Shown here: positions 49,252 to 60,348 of the stretch, piece by piece
How the letters are laid out: each line of letters opens with the position of its first letter
Numbering within the stretch: position 1 is the stretch's first letter
NCBI RefSeq assembly: GCF_002443255.2
Contig: NW_019211459.1
Span: forward strand, 26,808,010 to 26,872,009
From: Varroa destructor
Lineage: Eukaryota > Arthropoda > Arachnida > Mesostigmata > Varroidae
Direction of reading: 5' to 3'
Length of the DNA stretch: 64,000 nt
Translations under genes and position numbers: made by a program
The notes under the pieces: generated by a model
Database searches by the model: none
What the model saw: the letters and a program-made list of their open reading frames with translations, nothing else
What the model was told of the DNA's origin: nothing

Positions 49252-52200
49252 TGTAGTTACTATTTGTTTTTATTTACCACAGTCGCAGCTAACTGCGCCC
49301 TTATTTTCGTCGCTTGACTTATTACTAAAATGTTACTCTGGAGCGCGTTTCGGTTTAACGCTTCTTCATAAAGTGCAGGCCTTGTATCGACCCTCTACTT
49401 GCGTTCTGAAACACAAAAAAAAACACAGAAACGTTACTTTTACTGTTTTAGCTGTCTGTAATATTTGATGTCCTAGAAAAAAATGAGGGAAAATAGAAAC
49501 AGAAAAAGTTATGCACAAGTTACAACTCAAAAACCACAGTGTGATAAAAAAAATGTGTGGAAATAGCTGTGAGATCTCAGCCTCACCGAGTATTAGTTAG
49601 CCGTATACATCTGATGAGTTTTATGATCGGCTCGAACTGACTGTGCAACATCAAAGATTTGCCTACAACTAAGAAAGGTAGCTTGCTAAAGCTCACTTTT
49701 CCTAGTTTTATTTTTTACCTGCAAAGCCTTATTATAATAATATAATACAGTTATTATAATAACTGCCACTACTCTACCCGTAAGCTTAGGATTGTCTTCA
49801 TTGTTCCATAATTATCTAAGCCGGGGGATTTTTGAGAAGGTGCCGTACGCTACGGCTATGAAAAACGTGCAGTCACAGCGTATTCCTAAGTCGAAAAATT
49901 TGCCGTTGTTGGCTAGGAAACTATAAATAACACCTCTATTCGTTACTTACTAATGGAAGTGAAAGGTTTTTTTACATTGAGCATTAAGGGTTTGAAGATA
50001 CCGTGTTCAACTGCCCTAAACACCACTGAACATACTTAGGGTATTCACTAGTACATAATGAGACATTTTTCTTTAATAAATAAAAAATAGAGCCTTAGAT
50101 TATCTAAGGCAGACCGATTCTTAACATTGTTGGGCTGTGACTATGTAACGCATGCCTAAGAGATTCATTTAAAGCTCGTAGCGTATAATATGCATTTCAA
50201 ATAAGATTATATATCTTGACAAACTTATTGTCCTAGCTGACGGATCGAGTGGGGACGGATTATTCATAGCTCGACTTACATCACAATCGGACGTTACAGT
50301 ACACAGTTTTTACCACGATATGCTTTTCAATCGATTTATTGCATTAATCGAAAAATTACAGAAGCTAAATATAGAAATACTATTATCTGTGACCTTTACA
50401 GATGAATAAATATACCAACCTTAAGCTATGATATCTAAGCTTCTTCTGTATGTCCTCTAACAACCAACACATTATTATTATGAACAATCAAGTCCGCCAA
50501 CTTACTGTTCGTAGCGTGTGTGGTCACACCAGTGTGGCCCGCCCCCACAATATCCTGTTCAGCAGTAATTATTGCAAACTTTCTATGATGAAGATAATGT
50601 TATGTTTTACCAAATAAGATTTATTCAAGTTTACAGGTAACCTTTTATTTTTTTTATTTCAAATTTGAAATGCAAATGTGTTTTAAAAAATGAATAGCCA
50701 GTATATAAAAACAACAAACATTTTTTTAAACATACACTATGCCGACTAGCCTGTTGCCAAGTTTCTGTAATTTAAAGCTTTGCAAAACTCGTTAAGTACT
50801 TCAACAATATGTCGAAGAAATCCTTTTAGCGAACCAAGCGGCATGGTACAGTGCATTTGAAAACTTGAAACTTTACCTGTTTTCCCGCCTCTGATCTAGG
50901 ATGACCCACATACAGCGCAATAATGTTATTTTTGATGAATCCTGCCGTATCTATAAAAGTAAGTACTACTGAAAAATAAACGATGGTACAATTTTGGGTG
51001 TATGAGTACTGGCATACTGAACCTGATATATCATTGTTAATCTCGATTAATATGGCAATAATCCAATATGAAAAATAGTTTGGCAATAACATCGTGAAAT
51101 GCAGCGCACGTTGCGCGAAGCTAAAGCTATAGGAAATAAAGGCGGTGCGACAAATCGCAAACTAAATGACAACCTCCATGATTACTCTGTCCCTAACATT
51201 GAGTAACTGAGTAAAGGTAAAAAGGAAAAGCGAAGGTAAAAGGGTTTAAATAGGTTATAAGAAAGCGATAAATTCGATAATATAAGCGAGAAATCAGTCA
51301 ATTAACAAAAAATACGTCCATTCAGTACCGAACCGGCAGAGCTTTTGTGCTGAGCAACACGACGATCTAAATTACTAGCTTCTTTTTCTTTTAAAATATC
51401 GTTACCAACTCCAGTGTTCGTTTGTCCACTTGTTCACCAAACGAGGAAAAATATGCTGTGTCATCACATAAATTAATTTCGTATTTATTTATAGTAACGT
51501 GATGGCACAGGAGTTTGATAGAACTAATGGGACCAAAGTAACCTTCGACTGGATCTCTCGTTTCAATGTTTTAGTTAGATATTACTCTATTATTGTTTTA
51601 TTTGAGCGTCGAGGATTCAATAACAATGTGCTGTCCGGTGCATTTTATGCAGCAGTGTAAAGAAAGGTTCCTGCTCCAACTCAAAGCACAGCAATCGCGT
51701 TCAAAATGAAAACAGAGCATATTCAAATTCTTTTCTAGCTAACATAATCGCTATATAAGAACATCTGTTTAAATGTCAATTTATAATGAAACATTGCCAT
51801 TAGGCTTTCCCTTTATGTGGCTAAGTCCATTATTCTGTAATATCACATAGTTTTTTCGTTCATTTTTTTGAAGCTATACATCCTGATATCTACAAATAAG
51901 CCTAGCAGTTCGATTATAGTAGTTGGATAGTAAACATATGCCACGTACCTTTTATGCGCACTTACGACATCTTTTTTCTCTAATTATGCATAAGGTAAAT
52001 TTTGATTAACTAACGTACACCAATGTCTCAGCTATACTAGTGGTGAAGTTACTTAAAAAAAAATTAATTTATGTTACTTAAATGCTAATGGGCATGTCCC
52101 ATATAAAAATATAAATGTTTAATTTATCTGTCTCATACAAAACATTACAGAGGTAACACACTAACATTTTTCCTAGGCATTTACTCGGCGTCGTATGACT

Positions 52201-52620
52201 TCTTAATGTTAGACAGCTGAATTTGATAACGATTAGGTTGTGACTTACCTTCAAACTGACGGTAGCGTTTGGATTTAATGATCGAACACCTAGGAACGGC
52301 GGAAACCACACATTGCCGACAACATGGGGTGGGCCAAGCACTGTCAACAACCCTCCGATGCACTTCACACGGAAATACCTTTAATTGGGTTATTCTATTT
52401 GACAAATTAGTGCCTCTTAATTCAACGAGGAGTTTTTCAACGCTCAACTAATGTTCGTGATTCCTAGAACATGCATTGAAGCGCTGTAGACTCGAATCAC
52501 AATCTTGTTTGCTCTGATAGATAAATCGTAATAGACTAAGCTGCCCTTCCGATTGATTTGTCTATAATGCTGTAACCATCTGAGAACTGAACGTCTGCTA
52601 TGTAACCTTACATAGGCGCA
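49252..52620 (-). other. Spliced 5' leader region of alpha-SNAP (inferred)
   Basis: Upstream of the alpha-SNAP ATG, the minus strand shows the acceptor TTTTTGTGTTTCAG| ending at 49407. Further upstream, 52249 is followed by a perfect donor GTAAGT. The segment from there back to about 52.6 kb is a candidate first non-coding exon. Between them, 50950-50877 is flanked by an acceptor (CTTTTATAG|) and a donor (CAG|GTAAAG) and may be an optional 74-base exon. No other gene is visible in this interval, which supports but does not prove the link. Confidence 0.4.
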
Positions 52621-52641
52621 CGCTCATTCAAGATGGCCGCC
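52598..52641 (-). promoter_or_regulatory. Candidate alpha-SNAP promoter with YY1 site
   Basis: GGCGGCCATCTTG (minus strand, 52641-52629) matches the YY1 motif, which in animal housekeeping promoters often sits at the transcription start. An 8-bp inverted repeat, CTATGTAA-CC-TTACATAG, lies at 52598-52615. The position just upstream of the inferred first exon fits a promoter. Confidence 0.45.
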
Positions 52642-55600
52642 TATGCGAAATGTCGCCAAACAAAAGACATATAGACACAACATTCATCTACATAGCCTAT
52701 TTTTCACCATTAAAGAGGCAACCACAAGACACACACAAGTAAATGTAGTATTCTATATATAAATACCGTCCATAAATATATAAACGCTCCTGAGAAAGTA
52801 AATAATTATCACGTCTATCACTTCCTCTTTCAGCTAAAGATTAATCATGAGAACGTTATCAACATAGTACAATAACGTATGTTTATGTATGTCAAAAATA
52901 ATATATTCGTTGCATATACAGTTATTTCATATCATATCACAACAATCACTTGATTAGGTGGAGCACTTAGTTAGATTTACGATCACACTTCTCGAATGCT
53001 GATTAGCCTAATTATCATCCAATATTGCAACCTGATTTATATACCTGTACCTATCATATAATGCACACGTCTCTAAGTGTCGTCGAATCATAGAAAAATC
53101 TTTTTTTTTTTAAATACTTTCAGCCTATGTAACACAAAATAAAATAACAAAGCGGTTTCAATTTTTTATTCACAGAATTATGTTTGTTTCCGCAAACAAT
53201 ATTAAAAATCAACCCAAAGTTCAACACAATTGTATTCCTTCAAACAGATTGGTTTTGTACGATTGTATATCTTAAGTTAACTCAAGCTTACGATTACACA
53301 AGACTTTAAGATCTACTTAGAGATCGGCGACAGTCGATGTGGCTGGTGCGTTGATTGTTTCAATAGACATGTATTGTTGGGCGCGTTGCTAGCCCCTAAA
53401 AGAAGAGGACGTGCTAAAAAAACTCAATAAGAGCTGAATTACTGAATAATCAGCTCGCTCACTGCCATTGAAACGCCAAAATGTCGCGCCTGGTTCATTG
53501 CAGATCTATACTTTTTGAATATCTTCTAGTAAGCGCGTGGAAAGATCTCTACCGGTATTTACGTACGCTGCTAGCGTCAATTACATCCAGGCAAATGCCA
53601 TCCCTATATCCTGAATTTCTTTAAAGTGACGCATTTATAAAAAATGTACTGTCCCTGCTTAGGTTTAACACCGATTATAGGAATGGCAACAACGATCGAA
53701 CTGAAAACTGTTTCATTTCTTGGTTAATTAAACTAGACCATAGATATAAATTTGTCGGTTAATTTTGTTACAAATTTTAGATTAACGAAAAATTGAGCGT
53801 GTACTTCCTTGTCTGCTTGGAGAAACACTTAGCCCTAAGCAAGGCACCGAGGAAAAAACGCTGTCAAGCGTGCGACAATGTAAGATCGATCCATGTGCTG
53901 TTGATTTTTTAAATGATGAAGCTTTCCATTGACTCGTGCAAGCTGTGATATGAGATAAAAGACGATTTGTTGACCACAGCCAATTTACAACTCAGCACTT
54001 TAGTGGGTAACGTATTTTGCTGCTAACTTTAGCAACACGTTATGATCTATGCTCGAACCCGAGGATAGACATAAGCCAGCCGTCTGATAAAATTCCTATA
54101 AAAAATGAAAAAATAGCGATATCGAACGCAACATCTCAAACATAGAGACTATTTGTTATTTGCATATTATAAACAGCGGACAATTAGAAGCTGCTATTAG
54201 GCGACAACAGCTAAGAAGCGCATTCATAACGCTGATCAAGCGGTTGAAGAAAGACGTATTGTTAGTTACCAACTGTATGGGTTTCCTGGAGAAATTCGTT
54301 TTCCTCAGGAGAAAACAATGTTTCGGCATTACAAACAGAATTACCAAATTTACATATGGTTGCTACTTCAATAATTTGTATGCGTATGTAGATACATCTC
54401 CTTGCCGGTTGAGGCTTTCGTGTTGATGGAAATGCATGGCTACTATTTGCCGACGAGCGATATAATTCTCTCGTTACGGATATTCAAACAGGGAATAGAG
54501 TAAATAGTTTTCCCTTCCTAATTTAGCGGGTTGAGTTACCAGAATGCGGATAAATAACCTACAACACAGACACATGGTAAAACAAATTACACTCATCTAC
54601 TGCTGAAACTAACTGATACATAAATCCTCTAGTAAAAGTACTAATTTTTTAGTCGGTATGCAGATTTTACGTAATTCGAGGAAAATGCTGGATAAAACTA
54701 GATTAGCCTACACTATACAAAAGCGACACGAATATAAATCTATTAAGAATAATTTCAAACAGATTGTTAATATCCATCTCATTCCAAACCACAACTGATC
54801 AACCTCGTTCGCCTCCTAACGCTCGTCCCACTATCCTAACTTATTGATTTGCTCTAGTTTTATAAAGTTTTATTTCTAAAAAATTTTATTAAGTAGCTAG
54901 GGTTTTTTAGCACCGACACTTTTTAAATTAGACCTGGCCAACTACGGTTGTCGCATTGGCTGCGATTGTTCGCCCGCTACCCGCCCTTAAATTTCAAGAG
55001 GCTTAAGCCATAGTCATTTCTACTTAGAACGTAGAAGATACACGGAGAAATAAACAAACTTCTTAAACTTGTCTATTGTAAAAAAAAAAAGAAGCAGACA
55101 AAATAATAATTTGTAGAATACGTCGATGGAAGTATGGTTAAGGATATATATGTAAAGAAAACTTATGGTTATGAGCAAGAAGACCCAAGTATATCTAGAG
55201 CTTTTGGATTTCTTTTGAAGGAAGAATATGTTGCAAGAAATGACAGTAAATGAGGTCAAACGAACAATCGCGTACATAAGGAAAAGTAACATGGTGGCAA
55301 ATTATGTGAAAAATTTTCTATTATTTGTTCTGTTACAACGACCTTATTACTATTATTATTGTTCCCTCCTTTATGTGTTATTCTAATATTATTAATTGAT
55401 CATAATTTCAATAAAATAATTTCTTATCCAAGAGGCAGTCGCCATGTGCTCTATCGAAATGGATTGTAAATTCTTATTCCACGTAAAGATGCTTTTTTTT
55501 CATAATTCGACTAACCATTTACCCTTTGGAAGGAATGTTTTCATTGTACTCCACAGTAAAATCAGAGTCGGTCTTGAGAAAAGCGTTTCTGCAGGTAAAT

Positions 55601-56372
55601 ATTTCCATAACATGATGTATATGAGCAAAATAATACACAGCTGCTACTATCGATCGCATTGAATTATATAATTTATAGGAAATTAAACTTTTTCTCGATC
55701 ATAGAATCGGCATTGTGTTGAATAAATAATAATTTGTTTCTTATTAAAGCTCAGCATAATGGAACTAACGAACCGTACACTTAATACATCTGTGACTTTC
55801 TTGAATTAAGGCTTGAACAAATAACATTTATCTCTTTTTACATGGTGCATCTAAAGATTCGCTAAGCGGCGTAATCGTTGAGGCTTTGTATTTTCTATCA
55901 CTGTTTTTTGCAATACACTTCTTCTTGATAACAGCAGCGTTATCGTACACTTTTTAGAACAAGATTTTAGAACATTCTAATGTGAATATACAAAGGTGGT
56001 ACATATACTTTAATCTTCTCACCTCTAAGCATACCTATTTTCCACCGCACTTTGGCCGACGTATCCTACAGCTTATTTTACCTATTATTTTTCTTTCCTT
56101 ATTAAAATCGTTTAATAATAAACCACTATAAATACTCTTGTTCGTCTCTTCGTGTAGCTTGCACGTGCTGCACGATGCAAGCGCTAGCATAAAAGTGCAA
56201 CCACTCTTTCTAGATTGCTTCAAAGGGCAAAAAGTGTTTATCACATGGTATTAGAAGCATGTGCGAAGTGGATTTGCACGTCATGTAGCATTGCCCTACT
56301 GACAAAACCAGCATCCTAGAGGTCACGTCACAGACACAGTTCGAGCTTCGCTTATTCAGCACATCGAGCAAA
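52642..56372. other. Gene-poor stretch
   Basis: No conserved gene is seen. A SINE copy lies at 53998-54095, and an 88-codon plus frame follows it (54160-54426) without recognisable motifs. Frames near 55020-55300 and 56035-56244 are low-complexity or unrecognised. Confidence 0.5.
53998..54095 (+). repeat. tRNA-headed SINE, copy 4
   Basis: TTTAGTGGGTAACGT (A box), a pairable arm TTGCT...AGCAA, AACACGTTATGATCT, ATGCTCGAACCCGAGG (B box) and then GACATAAGCCAGCCGTC. The order and the AACACGTT and AGCCAGCCGTC motifs match copy 2 at 17950-18065. Confidence 0.65.
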
Positions 56373-58105
56373 TGTCCAGTACATTTTCCAGTGAGTATCC
56401 ACTTGCTACAGTCTGAGAAATGATAACTATGTCATAGTGTGATACATGACCATATATATATGGTTTAAACTGGCGATTCCAGGTCCCGAACTGTTCCCTA
56501 CTGCCGCCGTAATTGCTGCAAGGATTTTCATCTTTTTAGATCGGAGTAGGTGAAATATCCTAAGTTCCAGAGCGAGCTAAATGGAATTAGGTATGAGAAC
56601 TGGTTTAATCCTTCCCGCCATAGTGCGTACGATAACTTACGAAGTCTTAAGAGAGAAGTCTTATAGTCAGTTTATATTTTGAAAAAGATAACATTATTGA
56701 TTGGGTGGTAAACTTCACTTCTTATAAGCGTTCAATCTATCATAGGATTCAAGTTGGTGGGAGTTTGTAGCCCTGTTGTTGTGTTTTGAAAAAGACCAAA
56801 GATTACATAAATACACTATTACGCGTAATTTACTTTGTGTTTCTAAGGGATAAGACTACCTTCTCCTGTCAGAACATTTCATTAGACAAAATACTGTGCT
56901 ATCTTTAAATAATTATACCTACTTAGAAGCATATAGAAACATGTAGATCGAACCGGAATTCGTTTCTCTCATATTCGCTTTAGCATGACATATATGTATT
57001 TTATTGGTAACATCAAGATGACACAATGGAAAATGAGCTTTGTTTCGAGGGACCGACTGGATAGCCCTCTCATACGGGATACTCGAAAGTTTAGAAGAAG
57101 GTGAGTGCCTAACTGAGAGACAATCATCTGGTGATGGATGGTAGATTTTTAAACATATTTATTAAGGTCTTTAAACATATTTATCGCATTCTATTGTTTA
57201 CTTTCTTGAAACAGGCCTAATTATCCTGCTGAGTCATATAGCAAGGAAGGGAGGCCTCTCCTATATAGCTATAGCTATTGAATAAACTTTCGACCTAGGC
57301 ACACATCTCCTAGGCTAGGTCAATCAACATCGTAATTTCAAAGTGCTAGTGAATATAAGAGACTGCGCGTAAGGGATTCATCGAGAAGACAAAGTGTATA
57401 GGACGTGTACAGATTAATGTACTAGCCACGATTTTAAGATATTAATCATAGGTAAAACTATGATACACGCCGGAGATGTGCGCATAAGTTAAAAGTTTGA
57501 ATGAGAAATATGGAGTCGAAAACTTATTCAGTGGCTACAGCTTATGAAGTCATCACTTTTGTCGAGACGACATCGTTTCTCTTCTAAAGTTAACCATTCA
57601 AGAAGATCAGTGCAATATACGTCAATTAATCACGGTTCTTTGATTGTTAATCGTGTCTTGATAACTGTAAAAAATTTTTAAATCGGGTTGATATAAGGGT
57701 ACTTTAGATGAAGCTTATAAATATAATATATAATATACATTAGTCCATAAAGCTGTTTCCAGCTCTATAAAATTGTCTTTCAGGTGAAGCGTGTCATGCG
57801 CTTTGAAATACCGCCGGATGATATGTGACAGGTAATTACGACCCATGTTCAGTTTTATAACATTTTATGTATAAGATATCTAATACTCACTTTGTAAACC
57901 CTTAAATCATTGCTATTTGCCATCGATACATTTTATTTATTCTAGGAACGTATGCCGTTTGCGTATTAGTCCAGGACCAACTCCAAGAGCTCACATCAAC
58001 GATTTGAAAATGCAGAGGAGACTGAGGCATTTCTCTATTTTTCGTCGTCTTCATGAAGTGTTTCAAAAGCAACAATTTGATAATATTAATAAACGTAATG
58101 CTTAA
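56373..58105 (+). CDS. Unrecognised four-exon gene candidate, basic 120-residue protein
   Basis: Four segments can be joined with agreeing phases: 56373-56391 (ATG, then donor GTGAGT), 56483-56549 (acceptor TTCCAG, donor AG|GTGAAA), 56984-57100 (acceptor CGCTTTAG, donor AAG|GTGAGT) and 57946-58105 (acceptor TATTCTAG, stop TAA). The product is 120 residues, starting MSSTFSSPELFPTAAV. Its second half is strongly basic (RDTRKFRRR, then MQRRLRHFSIFRRL). I recognise no family. The last two exons are the best supported; with the ATG at 56985 they alone give 91 residues. The gene lies about 2.2 kb upstream of RNase T2 on the same strand. Chance agreement is possible. Confidence 0.3.
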
Positions 58106-60283
58106 TTTTTATGAAAATGAATAGAATTGCACGTACAAAAAATAGAAATCGGAGCTTGCAAGATCGATATGACAAGGTAAATTGCCTTAAATTATTCTCA
58201 TGATTTAAACGAATGATTTATTAAATCAACGAGCAGAGAACTGACCTTGCAAAAAATTCTTCTATCCTTTGTTCTCGTCACTGTCAATGCCAGTATATCA
58301 ATATTGTTCATGGCAGAAAAAACAAGTTTTATGTACGGAACTGTATTTTATAATGGAAATCAATAGAAATAAAGAAGCCTTTGGAGCTGTAAGCACCACT
58401 GTCCTGGTTGACTGCAAGACGATGCAGATCAACCTCCATACACGCGGTGCACAATAACCTGCGAAGCTATTAATAATCTAACCTAACCCTTTTAATCGCC
58501 TCTATTTTAAGAGGCCGGCCACTTTCTTTAAAGGCTTCCGCTGGCCATGATTGTGGCCGTTGTCAGCGGTGCTTCAGCAGGCGCTATGGATTCGGCTTAA
58601 GCTATAAGGCCTTCTACTCGTACCTTAGCACGAATGCCCATGGCCCCTAGTGACACTTTTTATCCTCTTTCTAACTGTTCCATTCGTTACCTCTGGTTTT
58701 TGTAATATTCTTAGCACCATTTTTGTTGAACAAATTAATTGAAACTTCATGCATCTTTAAGTAGTGATAAGAGTTTACAGTAGCTATAGTCCATTCTCGA
58801 CGCGACTACTCAGAGAACAGGCTTTTCTACTTTAAGATCCAACTAACTACATTCTAACAATATTGTAGCATACGTGTTCTCCATGATAATATCATTCGGT
58901 CAGGTTGAGTTAAATGTGAACTCTAAGCCTTTGCCCGTCGACACTTTCTACAGTTAGTTATAACCCTAGTTAAAGGGGTGTAGTAAGTAATGTGCACAAT
59001 AACATTGAAGACGATTAAATTTAAAGAAACCATTAAATTTAGGATGAACTGAGCTTGAATAATCTATATATAAAGCGACAGTGACTGCATTGTAGTGACT
59101 TCGCCAATTACAAACCTCTAACGAAAATATCTAACATAGTTAAAGAAAAAAAAAAATCGATATAAAAGTATTGCCTCGTTTATCCACGTAATGCCTTGTA
59201 CTGGATTACAAAGCAGTTACTACGCACCCCTCACATGCTTAAGCTGTTGCCTAGAGACGCCAGTTCTCTTCCATTTCGAAACGCAGGAGAAAGGCAACGC
59301 CTATCGAAGCTCTCAGCTGTTTCAGGCCTGTAGCTGACATTAGAAGTTTGTGTTGGATCGAACGTATGCAGCACCGATTAAATTACAAAGATATTGACAG
59401 AATATTTGGTTCTGTGTGTTCACGATTAAGGATATTAAAGTGAATCATTTTGGACCTAAGTAAATTTAGAAAAGAAAAACAGTGCTTCGTACAGTTTTGT
59501 TTGAAAATGTTCAAAGTCCCTCTTTATAACGGAGTGACAACAAATTGTTCGCCCGTCGAGTCTAATGCATCGCTTAACAAGGGCAAGTTGGCTGTATATG
59601 ATTTTTAGTTATACACAAAAGTTGTTCAAACTTGTACCCCTTACTTCTTGTTTCACAGCATGTCGTGTGAGTCAATTCTCTTTTTTTTTTTTTTCCAATA
59701 TGTACGGTAGTTATGAAACACCAGTATCGAATAGATATAATGATATTATGACCAAACATCCTTAGTATGTGAGCATCTGAGAACACATAAATTATTACGT
59801 ATAGAATTGAATTGATTTTCTAAAGATGGGCGAAATAGATTACAAAGGAAGTGTTCTTTGGGTGGCCAAAGAAGATTTTAAAACTTATAGTAAATTATTC
59901 TGATGTAAAATCATTACAAGCTGTAAAAAGTCAGAGACACGAACGTTTTAAGTGACTCGCAAATCCTTCACGGTTAATATGTAAAAGATTATCGTTATTC
60001 TCTGGGTCGATCTAAAACAAAAAAAGAAACAACAAGCGTGTTTAGTTTCTACGTGCTTATTAAAGGTATATTATTGTTGTTAAGCTTTATTCATTAAAAT
60101 TATTATTATTAGTTCTTCGGTATTCGAAACGATACAACAGAATAGTGAATACTATTAACTAAGGTAAGCTAACCTGCGCGTGGTGAAGAATCAAAAACGG
60201 AACTGACGGAACGAAAGTCCTAAATTACTTCATAGTACATGGGGGTAATTTTTCTTAGTCCAAGACTCGCTTGTCCTTTGCAG
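58106..60283. other. Intergenic stretch upstream of RNase T2
   Basis: No conserved coding exon is seen. A GC-richer patch at 58500-58660 (containing GGCCGGCC) is unexplained. TATAAAAG at 59161-59168 may belong to the RNase T2 promoter. Short frames near 59508 and 59825 have no recognised family. Confidence 0.45.
59161..59168 (+). promoter_or_regulatory. Candidate TATA box upstream of RNase T2
   Basis: TATAAAAG is a strong TATA match, 1.19 kb before the RNase T2 ATG. The RNase T2 leader begins with an acceptor (TTGTCCTTTGCAG, ending at 60283), so an upstream non-coding exon is needed. This TATA box is the best candidate for its promoter. The donor linking them was not identified. Confidence 0.3.
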
Positions 60284-60334
60284 ATGCGCCCTTATCGATT
60301 TAGCTGCACACGAACCGTTGTGGTCGGACCGTAA
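60284..60334 (+). other. Upstream open reading frame in the RNase T2 leader
   Basis: The exon that begins after the acceptor at 60283 starts with ATG and encodes 16 residues before a TAA at 60332-60334, 14 bases ahead of the RNase T2 ATG. If the acceptor is used, ribosomes meet this frame first, which usually lowers translation of the main frame. Confidence 0.35.
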
Positions 60335-60348
60335 CTGATACGACAGCT

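Noticed and set aside
52181..52447. 88-codon minus-strand frame near the YY1 site
   Set aside because: It runs through a perfect splice donor (GTAAGT at 52248) and has no recognised family, so it reads better as a non-coding first exon followed by intron.
57789..57837. Segment with acceptor and donor encoding VKRVMRFEIPPDDM then stop, first read as the end of a conserved protein
   Set aside because: It has a stop in every frame, no identifiable upstream partner exon in the needed phase, and I could not name a family. At most it is a non-coding or optional exon of the orphan candidate.
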